Below, one piece after another: positions 1 through 11,070 of a stretch of DNA of 64,000 nt. Within the stretch, counting starts at the first letter, position 1; every line of letters begins with the position of its first letter. The DNA lies in contig JAGUCH010000001.1 in assembly GCA_019096065.1 (NCBI GenBank), positions 12,338,001 to 12,402,000 on the forward strand, given 5' to 3'. The notes under the pieces were generated by a model. It saw nothing but the letters and a program-made list of their open reading frames with translations, was not told where the DNA came from and did no database searches. The position numbers and the translations under genes are program-made. Source of the DNA: Paracyclopina nana. Its lineage: Eukaryota > Arthropoda > Copepoda > Cyclopoida > Cyclopettidae.

Positions 1-1224
1 TTTTTCAGCGTCTGCTATATAACCTTTTAGGCCCATTCTGAAACGTAGCCATATTGACCAGATATCGCCTTGTAGCTTTTGGCCAGTCATGACTTGTGAG
101 TTGAGTGAGACTTTGTCTTTTCCAAAAGGTCTGGCTGCATCCATGCAGACTCTGACTTTCATAGTCAATCTGTCAAGTTTGACCACCATTACTCGAGGTA
201 TGTAGAAGCCGATTAGCTTGTCTTCATCGTCTCGAAGTAAACGTAGTGCGCCATGTTTGACCATGTCATCGATAGCTTTGTCAACTTGTTTCATGTTTTC
301 TGATCCAAGTTTGTCCTCTTGCTTCTTTTCAAAGGTATATACTTGATAATAGTTATTTGGAAGAGGTGGTGGATCTGGGTATGAGTACCACGGCACATCC
401 ATCTCTTTATTGCCTTTGGCATTAGTGTGGATCGAGTCTTGTATTATTTTCTTAGCTCTTATTTCGTCAGCTGTTAAGAATTCAGAGCTGTCAATCAATT
501 GAAGTCCCTGACTGTCATCGTCAAATAATGCGCACATGATCTGTTTCAGTTCTGGGCATTCATTTTCTATGATTTGACTAGTCAGTAGCGTGGTCTCGTC
601 TTTTGACGATGAATCCGGATTGGAATACGTGGCTGTGAAGCCGAAAACTGTCTCTCTTATTAGAGGTGAATCCGGATCTGATGAAGACAAGTCTTTAAAG
701 CTTGTATGTAAAGCCGGATAGTTAATCCCAAGCAGTATTTCAACTGGGCCATTGTGAAGCTTTGGAAAGTCTATGTCTTTCATAAACGGAAATTTTAGCT
801 TTAGCTTTTCGTTATTTGGCAACTTTATGAGCTTATTGATGCCATCAGACGTGTACGCGCTGATGTCAAAGTTTTGCTTAGTTGCAAGCGTTGGCTTAAT
901 GTTAATTCTACACTTATAGCTTTTCATACTTTGCACTTTGTCATTTATAGTTGACACGTCATATTGAACTTTTTGACCTTTTAAGTTCAGAGCTTTAAAT
1001 AGACTTGTGCTGATGAAAGTATTGCTAGAAGCTTCATCTAGAACCATATTCGTATGGACTTGTTTGTCCCCATTAGTTACTATGACTGGGACAACTCGAA
1101 AGCACTTTTGTGTGGACTTTTTTGGAAGTTCTAGCTGCCTTTTGATTTCGATCATTTGCATAGCTACTTCCTTTGGCATTTTGACTATGTTTGAGTCTCT
1201 GACTGGGGGCTTGGCTCTAAAAAA
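1..1224 (-). CDS. Retrotransposon Pol, N-terminal part (protease and start of reverse transcriptase), partial
   Basis: An open frame runs without a stop from about 1224 to the window edge, in the -1 frame relative to gag. It starts with a DUF1758-like aspartic protease: a catalytic-type LDEAS segment (around 1050-1035) stands where retropepsins carry DSG, followed by NTFIS. Further on come VRVCMDAARP and SLNSQVMTG, which match the start of BEL/Pao reverse transcriptases. The first in-frame ATG is at 1179-1177, just downstream of the gag stop. Pol could therefore be made by -1 frameshifting at 1224-1218 or by re-initiation. Reverse transcriptase catalytic residues, RNase H and integrase are beyond the window. 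Confidence 0.85.
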
Positions 1225-3695
1225 CTAGCCTTTTCTAGAACAGTGTTGAGCGTTGACTCTATTTTTTCAAGTTTTTTGTTCAAGTCCTGAGTAGACTTGT
1301 TGTCCTTCTTTTTATCGAAGGCTCGGTGCATAATACTATGATGCGGGTTGCCGCACTTGCACTTTTTGGCTTTGCAAGAGACACGCCTGTGTTTTGAGTC
1401 CAGGCAGCGCATGCAGACACCTTTTTCGATGCATTTTGCATACTTGTCTTTTGCAGACATTTTAAAGAAAGTTCTGCACTGATATAACCTGTGACTGTTT
1501 TTATTGCAGATTGGACAGTCATTGAGGGATTCATCCCGGGTCGCAGTGGCTAGACAAGTCTCTTCCTCTTCTTCGAATTCCGTGGAATAATCGGAGCAGG
1601 ATGAGTCACTTGCATCATTGGTCAATAAGACCGGGTCAGCTTTAGCTGCCTTTTTTGAAGCCACTTTATCCGTTTTTTCTGTTTTCAGTGCTTTCTCGTA
1701 AGCGTTGAGTCTGTTGAGGCTCAGATGCCATTCCATGAACTGGAGTATTGATTCCAAGCCTTTTTCAAGACCTTTGGACTCAATGTACGTTTCGTACATG
1801 GACTTGGAGCTCTCTTTCCAGTGAATAGCGAAGAAGATGGATTCGATTGCCATCTCCGGATTGCAATTCTTTTTCAAGCTTTCTTCCCTGTAATGCTTCC
1901 TGAGGTCAAAGATGACATCCTTGTACTCAAGTAGAAGCTCCCGTTTCGAGTGGTCAAAAGGGGACAGGTTTGATAGCTTTGTTTGTAGAAAGCCTTTTCT
2001 GCCTTTTTGGTCAGCGAATAAAGCGTCAAGTCTTTCAAGAGCTATTGCTAGATTCCTCAAATTCCAGGGCTTGCAGTCTTTGACTTCAGTCAAAGCTTCG
2101 CCTTCAAGGCAGTCTGTCAGGATCATCAACTTGTTCGAAGGTGAGATTGTCACGTTCTTGATGACCTTCAGGAAGAACCTCTCTTTGAAGTCCTGATATT
2201 CGCCCATGTCCCCTTTAAACTTTAGTTTGGGGATGTCAGACTCTTTGGGCAGTTTCTCTTTCTTTTCGTTAAAGATCTGGCTCATTTTGAACGATCTTTT
2301 GTACAAATCAGACCATGCAGAGATTGATTCAACAGGCATTTTGTTTGACCTGAAGTTTTTCTCTGTGGAGACTTGTATATATTCTTCTTCCACTTCGTCT
2401 GAATGATATGATGACTGAGATGGCGATCTTCTACGCCTGGAGCTTCGCCCTCGTCCTCTTCCACGGCCTCTGCCTCTGGAATTGTCATCATATTGACTTC
2501 TTTGTGAGTTATTGTCCTCGTGGACATCGTTTGCATTTCCATTTCCATTTTCATTGTCATCCGGATTCATGGCATTTTGATCCATGATCGGGATGTGAGT
2601 GCTGTCTAGCATCAAGTTTGGAGGTGGGGGAGGTGCCTTTATTTCAGACATAGGTGGGGGAATCAAGTTAATTTTCGGTACTTGTTCCTCTTTTTGAGTC
2701 TTTAACTCAGCCTCTTTTTTGGCATTTTGGGCTGCAATGCTTTCATTCAGCTCTTTGAAGGCTTCACGTTCAAAGGACTTCATTTGTGAGCGGTCCGGGG
2801 TGTCATCTGTGACTGGATTTGGAGGCTTATAAGCCTTTATTATGGCCTGAGCTTCACTGCGAGCTCTTGTCATATGGCCGATGTAGCTGCTGATTTGTCT
2901 GCTTTCCAGGTTTTTGGCCTTTTTGAAAGCTTCTTTGGCAGCTTGAGCTTTGATTGCGATGGATGCGTCTGCTTCGTCCATCATCTTTTTGCGGGACAGA
3001 TTCAAGTCCGGATTTGGGTCGCTTTCGAAAGTGTTGATCATGACTTTCAGGTTGTCAATTAATGACTTCACTGACAAGTATAGCTCTCTAGCAACTTTAT
3101 TTTCCGGGATAGTCCAGTCCGGTTCATCATTTTTCGAGACTTCAGTGTCTCTATCGCCTCGCTCGTCTGAGCGTAGGATTTCCCGTTTTTCGAGTAAGTT
3201 ATTGCGTGTATTCACGCTCGTTTTCGAGATCTTTGAGATGTTCAAGTCCTCTGGGAAAGGCATGACATACGAGGACTCGTTTGCCGATATTTTGGATGCA
3301 TCGGGATTCTCTTTTTCGAATTCAGCCGAGTATCTGCGGAAACGTGCAAACCAGCCTTGCTTCCTTATGCAGATCATTTCCATCTTTTCTCTTAGTACAA
3401 TGAAAGCTTCGTCTCTGGTCTCACCATCCTCTCCATCAATGAAGTCTGTGTCTTCTTCAAAAGCGTCAACTTCCTTGTCGAGGTGGGCGATTTTTGGCTT
3501 GAGCTCTTTGAGCTGCCTCATGTACGGTTTGATGTCTCTTTTCATGACATCTGGCATGACTTTATACCATGCATCATATTGAGCCTGAATAGTCTGCATT
3601 TCAGCCTCCAATTCTTTGTAGACAAGTTTCCAATGTCTCTGAGGACTTTCCTCGTCAGACTGATTGGGGGAACTCGTGTTCATTGCGCTAGCCAT
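1185..3695 (-). CDS. BEL/Pao Gag polyprotein
   Basis: This 836-residue protein begins at ATG 3695. The N-terminal half is charged and probably coiled, followed by a proline-rich stretch (APPPPPNLM) and an Arg/Gly/Ser-rich basic tract near residues 410-425. A DUF1759-like capsid region follows (SDIPKLKFKGDMGEY, then KLMILTDCLEGEAL), as found in BEL/Pao gag proteins. Near the C-terminus, Cys/His clusters (CPICNKNSHRLYQC, CMRCLDSKHRRVSC, CKCGNPHH) form the knuckles typical of this group. It should assemble the cytoplasmic particle and bind element RNA. It ends at TAG 1187-1185 and overlaps the start of the pol frame. Long plus-strand open frames opposite it are shadows. Confidence 0.88.
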   Translation of the reverse strand: MASAMNTSSPNQSDEESPQRHWKLVYKELEAEMQTIQAQYDAWYKVMPDVMKRDIKPYMRQLKELKPKIAHLDKEVDAFEEDTDFIDGEDGETRDEAFIVLREKMEMICIRKQGWFARFRRYSAEFEKENPDASKISANESSYVMPFPEDLNISKISKTSVNTRNNLLEKREILRSDERGDRDTEVSKNDEPDWTIPENKVARELYLSVKSLIDNLKVMINTFESDPNPDLNLSRKKMMDEADASIAIKAQAAKEAFKKAKNLESRQISSYIGHMTRARSEAQAIIKAYKPPNPVTDDTPDRSQMKSFEREAFKELNESIAAQNAKKEAELKTQKEEQVPKINLIPPPMSEIKAPPPPPNLMLDSTHIPIMDQNAMNPDDNENGNGNANDVHEDNNSQRSQYDDNSRGRGRGRGRGRSSRRRRSPSQSSYHSDEVEEEYIQVSTEKNFRSNKMPVESISAWSDLYKRSFKMSQIFNEKKEKLPKESDIPKLKFKGDMGEYQDFKERFFLKVIKNVTISPSNKLMILTDCLEGEALTEVKDCKPWNLRNLAIALERLDALFADQKGRKGFLQTKLSNLSPFDHSKRELLLEYKDVIFDLRKHYREESLKKNCNPEMAIESIFFAIHWKESSKSMYETYIESKGLEKGLESILQFMEWHLSLNRLNAYEKALKTEKTDKVASKKAAKADPVLLTNDASDSSCSDYSTEFEEEEETCLATATRDESLNDCPICNKNSHRLYQCRTFFKMSAKDKYAKCIEKGVCMRCLDSKHRRVSCKAKKCKCGNPHHSIMHRAFDKKKDNKSTQDLNKKLEKIESTLNTVLEKASFLEPSPQSETQT
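1218..1224 (-). promoter_or_regulatory. Candidate -1 ribosomal frameshift site between gag and pol
   Basis: On the minus strand the heptamer TTTTTTA lies in the gag frame as AGT TTT TTA, so it has the X-XXY-YYZ register of a -1 slippery site. Gag stops 31 nt downstream (TAG at 1187-1185). In the -1 frame the last upstream stop (TAG, 1227-1225) immediately precedes the heptamer, and the frame is then open to the window start. The site is seen directly; its use is inferred. I did not establish a downstream pseudoknot. Confidence 0.55.
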
Positions 3696-4462
3696 GTTAA
3701 TATTTGCTATTCAAGAACTAAACCTTTTATATGGTATTGATTTTTATTGTTCTTAATCAGCTACAGTTTTAACTGGGTGTAAGAAGAATTTGAGTCCGGA
3801 TTGGCTTCTGAGTCTCTCCGGAATAGAATAGATAGAAAAGAATTCGACGTCCTTTTGGGTCTATTGGCCGTAGAGACGTCTGGGTGGGGGTTCACTGGTC
3901 CTGTTGGACCTGTAAATAGACGGATTAGTTCTTTAGAACTGGAAAAATGAAGGAATCGACTGTTAAGTCAACTTACAAGAGGTAGATGCCAGGTGGGAGT
4001 TTGGGTTTTAGTGATGCTTTTCAAGATCTGATGCCACAGCTTTGGACTGTGGGATTTCACCTGTCTGAGGATCACTCGAAGCCGAACTTGCCACGTGGTT
4101 TTGCTTCCTTTTCAAACGGGATTTCGGCCCCGCTTTTCAGCGTGCTTTCTTATGCCGTTATCGAGGATGCGGGGAGTGCTGGAACTCGGGTTTTCCAGTG
4201 CTTGCGGAGATCTGATGCCTCGGGATTTCGACGCCGCTTTTCAGCGTGTTTTCTTATGCCGAGGGATTTCACTCGTTTGAGGACTTTCAAGGCCGAGTTT
4301 TGTGCCAGACACCGTTAGCTTGAGCCGGAGGGTTGCTATTGCAGGCCTCCGAGATCCAAAGGGTTGCTATTGCAGGCCTTTGAAATCAAGCCCCATGAGC
4401 TACTGCCTTTCGAGGCGTATTCTTACACCCAGGGTGGCAGGAAGTTTGGTTCTTGCTGCAAT
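3696..4462 (-). other. Retrotransposon 5' leader with internal short duplications
   Basis: Untranslated region between primer site and gag. It contains two degenerate copies of a roughly 40-bp block (about 4120-4160 and 4222-4262, sharing CGCTTTTCAGCGTG) and two copies of GGGTTGCTATTGCAGGCCT-like sequence (about 4330-4382). No convincing gene is present. A packaging or primer-related role is possible but not shown. Confidence 0.5.
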
Positions 4463-4475
4463 CCGTTGGGCGCCA
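4463..4475 (-). other. Putative primer-binding site
   Basis: The minus-strand sequence TGGCGCCCAACGG directly follows the LTR terminus ...TTACA. A TGG start complementary to a tRNA 3' CCA end, abutting an LTR CA terminus, is the expected arrangement. I did not identify the tRNA. Confidence 0.6.
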
Positions 4476-4710
4476 TGTAAGCAATTTGCTACCCGGATAC
4501 TAGTCCTTGGAGAAAATTGCCGATGACTTTACGAAGTAATACTTATAAGTTTGGAATCTATCGAATAAATCGAGATGAACAACTTGTTTGATGGAAAGGT
4601 GGAACGTAACTGTTTCTGTTTATTTACTTTTGTGACTATGATGAAATGTGGGGGAGGGAGCGGGAAAATTCAAACAGATCACAATCTCCTCTGGACCCCA
4701 AAGTAATACA
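4476..4710 (-). repeat. Putative 5' LTR (about 235 bp)
   Basis: On the minus strand it would begin TGTATTAC (4710) and end GCTTACA (4476), giving a TGTA...TACA terminal inverted repeat next to the primer site. It contains a TTATAAGT promoter-like box (about 4554-4547) and an AATAAA motif (about 4617). The inner boundary is firm. The outer boundary is a best guess, because the second LTR is not in the window. Confidence 0.45.
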
Positions 4711-6432
4711 CTTATTATTCAGGCTAATCGCAATTTCAAAGTGGAAATGGCAGATAGGCAATTTCGTTTCAAGCTGTGTCAGTTGCCCATCACATCGCCG
4801 GGATATGAGTTGAACACGCGAGAACTTATTATTGGCACGACGACTTACATCCATGTAAATATCAATATTTTCTCCACCTCCTCGCATCTCTGGCGTAGCA
4901 GTATTATTCGCCGGCTCCTCCGCCCTTATCTTAAATGTGATTTTGATGTCGTGAATTTCCTAAAGTCGGATAATGAAAGGGCACCCACGGAAACACACGA
5001 ACTTCCTCCGTCCAAAATAGATCTCTTTCTGTGAACTCGTATGTGCCATTGGCAATATTTTGGTCACGCGCGTTTAGATAAGAAAAAAGAAGGGAAATTC
5101 ACTACTGTATACCATCACTATGCCATGTTCTGTTCATGGGGTGAAGTATTGGAGAAAGTTTGCCACGAAAATCTTTGCTCAAGGGCTCATCTCTTCCAAT
5201 TGGGAGGAGCACCACACCCCTCCTCTTGCCTGCAATGGTTTGTTTAAGCTCAATTTATTTCCATTCAAATGCGATTTCAGATAGTGTCCCCCAAGGCCGC
5301 GAGTGTAACTCACCCAATTGCTCGGATTTAATTGCGGTTTCTTTTCGAGTGGGCACCTTCGCGTCCTTATTCGTTAGCTGCAAACAAGTCGGATATTCAC
5401 AGCCATAAATTTAGCCGGCCAGTCTTCTTCTTGGGATTCTACGATGATACTATTATGTGCTCCATATCTTTCGGGTCAAACAAAGGATTCCTCCCGGCTT
5501 TTGTTGCTGTCAATATGGAATGACTAAGGCTAGTTACTCTTCTGGCTGCCCATTGTTGGAATCGGCCTTGGAATCTAAGAAAGTGGACCACCAAAAAAGA
5601 GATGAACGTGGTTAAGCTGGTGAAACAATGAGAGCGCCTAAATTAGAGCTTTGCCTTGGTCAGCAGCATCGCGTGAGAATCATCTTTGTTGTGTACCTGT
5701 CTACACATTCGTGTGATAGAAATCGACTTGGAAATGGTGTAATTTCGCCATTTCCTATTGTCATCGGCTCTGACAAAAATCCTCTTTTTATTTTCACATG
5801 AATCACATCTTGGACAAATTGCCTTCATGAAGAGAGTGAGAGAGCGGATAGTCTTTTCTGGCATAATAATTTGGAGGATGACGCTTGAGTTTTAACTCCA
5901 ATTTGGTGGTGCATCAGATGAGCTAGAATTAGGCCACGCATGCTTCTGGCCACGATAATGGTGGATTTTGTGTCCACATATGCTACAGCAGATGCATGAC
6001 TTCCTCATTGTAGCAGAAGGAGATGGTTTTTCTCTATCTCTTTCTTCATCCAATTAGAGCCTTTTTAGGCTGCTGGCACATATCACCGAGCCGAGATATG
6101 AGCCATAAAAATTCATCCTCGGCCTGCCTCAATTTGCAACAGCAGCTGTCAATAAAGATAAAAATCTCCAATTCTGCGGCAAATCTGCCTCTCGAGCGAA
6201 GTAGTATATATATTTCAAATTTGGCTTATCAACAGCCACCACAAAATGCAATGGTCTCCATATTTCACTGATGGAAGTCTATTCTTGGCTGGCAGTCACC
6301 ATGTCAGGCAAGAAACCTTTATTCACTTCCAATCATGCTGCAGAAGTGCAAAGCAATTACGCCTCTATTGTCTCTTGACACCAAAATTTCACTACTGCTT
6401 TGCATCATCATCATCATAGACTAGGCAAATTA
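4711..6432. other. Intergenic, no gene recognised
   Basis: Only short open frames are present (the longest is 128 codons at 4648-5034, plus strand). None has a recognisable domain and none is flanked by convincing splice sites. The right end includes the probable 3' untranslated region of the Rab23 copy that ends at 6433. Confidence 0.5.
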
Positions 6433-7853
6433 TTACGAAAGCACTTTGCACGCGTTCCGCGCAGTCATTTTCCGATGAAGGCCGCTATTTTTGGCCTTTG
6501 TCGCCAGTGGCCTCAGCGTGATGGTCTTGTCGTGAGGCCAATATCTTCGATGATGGTTGAGGCTGTCAAACATCGGGTTGTTCAAGTAGTCTTGCGGAGA
6601 AAAACTACTCACATAATTCGTGGTAGTTGGCTGATAGTATCTCCTTGGCTGCTGCTGCTGTCGGGGATGTGGAGTGTTTGAAAACATGCTTGGAATATAG
6701 CCATTACTCGGCCCATTTCGAACACTGTGTTGTGGAGGCCCTAAGGCCGCTGGCTTAGTGATGTACAAAGGCCCTTTGGAGCTACTGGTTGTCATGCTCA
6801 CATATTTCGAAGTGGAATAAGTCCTCGAAGAGGAGGCTCCAATTTGGAACAATGGCTTCCCATTAACATCAACGGGGTCTGCGTAGCTCTTCACCTTGTT
6901 CACGTAGTTTTCAGCTAAATGCTGGAACACGCCAGACACGTTTAGGTCTTCCTTCACCGAGGTGCGATACAGGCGCATTTTGCACTCTTTGGCCAACCGC
7001 TCGACTTCATCCCTGAAATGTATGCGATCGATATCTGATAATAGGCAGCGATGACTCACAATTATGCTTACGGCGAGACTTCGGCCTCGTGCATCAAATC
7101 GATCTTGTTTTGCACCAGGACCATCGGGATCGAGCCGCATTCGTCCTCCACCTTTTTCTTCCACTTCCTGACAGCCTCGAAGGAAGCCCTGTCCGTGGTC
7201 GAAAAGGCCACCACGCAGGCCTGAGCGCCTCGGTAATAGGCCTTGGTGATGGCATCAAACTCCTCTTGCCCAGCCGTGTCCCACAGCATGAGTCGCACTT
7301 CTTCACCTCCAATCCTAGATTAGAATGTAATGAGGTGAATTAATCCCACTGCTAATCCCGTTCTTCCACAGTCCATTAGCTGCCCAAGGCGAAAGGCCTC
7401 GCCCTGCAGAAGAGCCCTTGATTGCCCATCATTACGAGGCGGAGCAGAAAGAAAATGGCGATCATGCTTTTTCAAAGTGCCCAGATACCACCATAATGAA
7501 TTTCCGAAATCACCGGCAATCTTTTTATGAGCTTCTTAAAACCAATTTTCCATCGGCAGCGGGGTATGCATAAAAAGTTCTATGCATTATTCACATGCAG
7601 GCAATAAAGGTAGCTCACCTCAATTGCTTTTCGAGGAAGTCGACGCCTATGGTTTTTTTGTAACTGTTGGTGAAAATGCCTCGGCAATAGCGTTGGATCA
7701 TACTCGATTTACCAACTGCGCCGTTGCCCACGATCACCACCTGAAATTGTGGTCAAACCATAAAACGTAGCAATTCAAGTTGCGCTCAAGCATATGTTAA
7801 TCTACCTTGATGGAGATCTCAAGCTCGTCTTCGTACAGGTCGGAAATGTACAT
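6433..7853 (-). CDS. Rab23: Rab23-like small GTPase, paralogue A
   Basis: Four exons (7853-7806, 7740-7619, 7314-7072, 7012-6433) join in frame to give 330 aa. The product is a Ras-superfamily switch protein; Rab23 in animals acts in membrane traffic, ciliary and Hedgehog-related signalling and planar polarity. Visible motifs are the P-loop GNGAVGKSS, switch II WDTAGQEEFDAITKAYYRGA (diagnostic for Rab23), NKID, and TSVKEDLNV. The C-terminal tail after about residue 200 is much longer than in vertebrate Rab23 (about 237 aa) and is rich in Ser, Tyr and Gln, but keeps a TITLRP patch resembling INLRP of Rab23. It ends CKVLS, so the cysteine is fifth from the end instead of fourth. This is not a standard CaaX box. 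Its introns are 65, 304 and 59 nt. It is a tandem paralogue of the gene at 13607-15752. Confidence 0.93.
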
Positions 7854-9521
7854 TTTTTGTTCTTTCTATCTGGCGAAAAAATCACGCACAAAATCTTCTC
7901 GGATCATTGACTTTGCTCACATGATAGGTAAATGTAAATGCTCCTGTGGCACGCTCACTCATCGGGAGATCTCAACGCGCGGAGCTCTCAAAATCAACTG
8001 AAAACGTCGTCGCAAGATGAATCCAATGGCGCTTATTTGATCCAGCCAAGGCGCCCCTAAGCACTAAAAGATGACAAGGATTCGCGAACTATGCTACCGT
8101 GACATAGCTAATCGTGCATTCATGGCGAACAATATGCTAAATCAATCTATCACGATCGAGATTGTGCGTACTCCACCTTCTACAATTTTCCCCTTAAAAA
8201 AATCGGATGCTTTAGATGCTGAATCCAAAAGGGCACCGCAGAATCTTAATGCAAGCTCTAAGAGATCAGGCTAGGATTTATCTGTAATCTACAAAAGATT
8301 ATCCTCGTAGAATGGTGTGGCCAGAAAAAGAAAATAGAAATATGGTGATTTAGATACTACCTGTTCCAAAAAAAAATATTGCCCAAGTGCCATCTGCAAT
8401 GTCAGTGCAAGATTATTTGTTAAGCATAGCTATTTCGGTTTTATTAGCGCATTATATAGTGACACGAGTGAAACGGTCCATCATTGGTTTTTATCGCATT
8501 ATATTAGTAAAGCATTGTTGCTAGTATTCATTGCCTCTAACGAAGCTTGTAATGTATCATGGACAATTTGCCAAGTAGGTGTGTGACATTGGTTTATCAA
8601 TGGGGCGACCAGAGATTAAGATCTGTGCTTTGTCATTTCGTTTGACAAATTTCATCCCATGCTACAAAAGTGCTATACTAAATGTTAGCATTGCCATCTT
8701 GCGTTTCAGTTTCTCAACTCCCCAAGTGCTCGCGCAGGTTTCGTGATTTCATGTAAATAAGTTACGATGCAGTGCGAATTCTGTAATGATAGAAATATTT
8801 AATGATTCAATGATTAGAAATGATGCTTAAAAAATGAACTCGGTCGGATATGACAGGAAATGTCAATTTGCTCGGTATGCATTAGCCAAATGGCAAGGTT
8901 GTGAGATCATATCAGCTTTATTCCGTTTAATGAGAGGAGTCGAGTTGCTTGATTTTGGTGGATGATTATAAAAGTAGCAGTTTTTAAAAGCAATCTCACC
9001 CAATTAGTTTTAAAAATTGATTCAATTAGGTCATTAAAGTAAGTATCAGCAAAATCAAGGTGGGCAATTTTTTGATGGTTTTATTGTTCACGGCCTAGAA
9101 GTTAGAATTAATTTGGTGTGAAAAATGGTTGGATTTATGTTCCAATAAAGCATTTGAATGGTGCCACGCTATATTTTGAAGTCCCCAATGAGGCAAAAGT
9201 AAAATAAGGCATTGACCTAGTTTACCTAAAATCCATAAAAAAGTGATCGCGTAAGAATTGTTGAATTGCAAGCATATAACCTTATATAAAGTTCTTTCAT
9301 TTTTTTGTCTCAGTCTTGGTAATAGTGAAAACCGGGAATAATATATTAAAGTTATTAGTTTTTTTTAAAAAAAATTTGAACTATGCCCAGAAAAATAGCG
9401 CGATTCCAACGAACTGTAAGATTAAGTGGCATAATTTTTAAAGTGATTATTTTTTTGTCTCTGAAAACAGTTGGTAGCAATTTGCATTTGTGTTGTTCTT
9501 GCCTCAGTTGAGTCCAAGGGG
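7854..9521. other. Intergenic, upstream of Rab23 paralogue A
   Basis: AT-rich sequence with no recognisable coding exon. It should include the promoter and 5' untranslated region of the Rab23 copy at 6433-7853. I saw no clear core promoter element. Confidence 0.45.
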
Positions 9522-10468
9522 CTCAAAAATGGGTGCCATTACTAAACACTACTGTTTTTACCGCTACGCATTAGTCACTACTGTTTTTGAACATATATTA
9601 TAAGCACTACACTACTGACACGCTAAGAACTACTGTCCATCTACTGATGTACTAACCAATACAGAATTAAATATACTCATTTTGTACTGACATAATAAGC
9701 ACTACACTACCACTGACACATTAGTCACTACTCCTACATTAAGAGTACGCAGATTAGACATTGGTATATTTTTCATGACACATTGTGGTCTAAACTTTCA
9801 AGGCAGGCATTTAAGTTTAGGGGATTTTAAAGGTAAAGCTTTTATGGTTAGGCTGTCAAGTTAAGGCTTCCAAGATTTAGCTTTTAAGGCTAAAGCTTCA
9901 AGGTTTGGCTTTTACAGTAAAGCTTTTAAGGTAAGACATGTTAATTGTTAGGTAGTTAAGGTTAGGCATTTAAGGTTTGGCTTGTGAGTTTATGCTTTTA
10001 AAGTTAGGCTTTTCCACGAGAGCTTTTAAAGTATGACATATTTAAGGTTAGGTAATTCAGGCTAGGCTTTGAATGTTTGGCTTTTGAAATTATGATTTGT
10101 TAGTTAGGCTTATAAAGGAAGGCTTTTAAGGTAAGGCTTATAAAGGAAGGCTTTAAAGGTTAGGCTTTTCAGGTAATACTTTTAAGAATTGGGAGTTTTT
10201 ATTTTTTTTTTTGCTTTGGCTTTTTGATTTATTGTACAAAGTTAGTGTCTGAGTAGTAGTTACTAATCTAATGTTCAAAAAGTGTAGTGGCTAGTGAGTA
10301 TGTCAAAATGCTACTCGTTCAAAGAGCGTAGCTGTTAGTGTGTCAGTTCAGTAGTTCTCAGTAAGACTGTTCATAAAGTGTAGCTGTTGGTATGTCAGTA
10401 CAGTAGTGATAAAAATTCGGGATTAGTGTGTCAGTACAATAGTGATTAGTAAGTTTCCCCTCAAAAAT
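9522..10468. mobile_element. Foldback-type element A with 9-bp target duplication
   Basis: The direct repeat CTCAAAAAT (9522-9530 and 10460-10468) flanks an element at 9531-10459. The ends are inverted: left GGGTGCCATTACTAAACACT, right read in reverse complement GGGAAACTTACTAATCAC. Both arms (about 230 bp each) are made of degenerate short units with CACTACTG, ACTGACAC and TTTTTGAACAT motifs. They enclose a minisatellite. No transposase frame is present. Nine-base target duplication plus long tandemly repeated inverted arms are the defining traits of Foldback elements. Confidence 0.75.
9780..10195 (+). repeat. Degenerate minisatellite, about 14-bp unit TTTTAAGGTTAGGC
   Basis: Roughly 30 diverged copies of a unit near TTTTAAGGTTAGGC run in one orientation through the centre of the Foldback-type element at 9531-10459. 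Units vary in length and spacing. It is not a true TTAGG or TTAGGC telomere array, because copies are neither perfect nor contiguous. Confidence 0.7.
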
Positions 10469-10899
10469 TTGAAGAACGACTGCTAGAAAGTGAAATATTA
10501 CCTCGATTGACTACTCACTATCTGAGGACTGATCGATCATTTAAGACTGTCACTTTTACTTTGCTTGTGGGTTTAGCATTTTGTTTTCTGCTCCAATCTC
10601 CTGGTAGTATCTATAGAATTGCCCCTAGGATGTGCCGGCATTTGTGGGAGACATTGTTTAAATTCTAATCAAACGCATATAGTATATCTTTCCTGCATTG
10701 CGTTGGCACGCACTTCATTAAAAAGTGCTGTATACGATGACAACTTGTGGCCTGAAAATTGTCACTAAAAATGAAATGAAAAGCATCTGCTGTGGCCGCA
10801 AGCTTATTTTGTCTTCTCTCCTCTATGCGCAGACGCGTACACTACTATCCTTTCCCACAATTTCAATTTGTGAGTAAGACAGATTTTCTTTTCCTCTAT
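10469..10899. other. Intergenic, nothing recognised
   Basis: No gene, RNA or repeat recognised between the Foldback-type element and the perfect palindrome. Confidence 0.5.
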
Positions 10900-11067
10900 G
10901 GCTTAGTCTTTCGCAAGTTTTGCATAGTCACGCTATTTAAATAGCTCATAGCATAAAATGTATTTAAATAGCCTCTGGATGTATTTAAATAGCTGCTATT
11001 TAAATACATTTTATGCTATGAGCTATTTAAATAGCGTGACTATGCAAAACTTGCGAAAGACTAAGCC
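10900..11067. repeat. Perfect 73-bp inverted repeat with 22-nt loop
   Basis: 10900-10972 and 10995-11067 are exact reverse complements, beginning GGCTTAGTC and ending GACTAAGCC. The arms contain several ATTTAAAT palindromes. An alternative inner hairpin pairs 10979-10993 with 10995-11009. TAT flanks both sides (10897-10899, 11068-11070) and may be a target duplication. Most likely this is a MITE; perfect arms imply recent origin or gene conversion. Confidence 0.85.
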
Positions 11068-11070
11068 TAT

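Larger units (their letters stand above)
1..4710 (-). mobile_element. BEL/Pao-type LTR retrotransposon, 5' portion
   Basis: Reading on the minus strand, the element runs LTR (4710-4476), primer-binding site, untranslated leader, gag and then pol, which continues past base 1 of the window. The BEL/Pao assignment rests on a DUF1759-like block and Cys/His knuckles in gag, followed by a DUF1758-like aspartic protease and a BEL-type reverse transcriptase start. The 3' half and second LTR lie outside the window, so age and target duplication cannot be judged. Both reading frames are long and uninterrupted, which suggests a fairly young copy. The gag-pol junction is split between frames. Confidence 0.85.

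Noticed and set aside
2950-3582. 210-codon plus-strand open frame
   Set aside because: Shadow of the retrotransposon gag gene on the other strand.
9780-10195. Interstitial telomere array (TTAGGC)
   Set aside because: Units are about 14 bp, degenerate and include much non-telomeric sequence.
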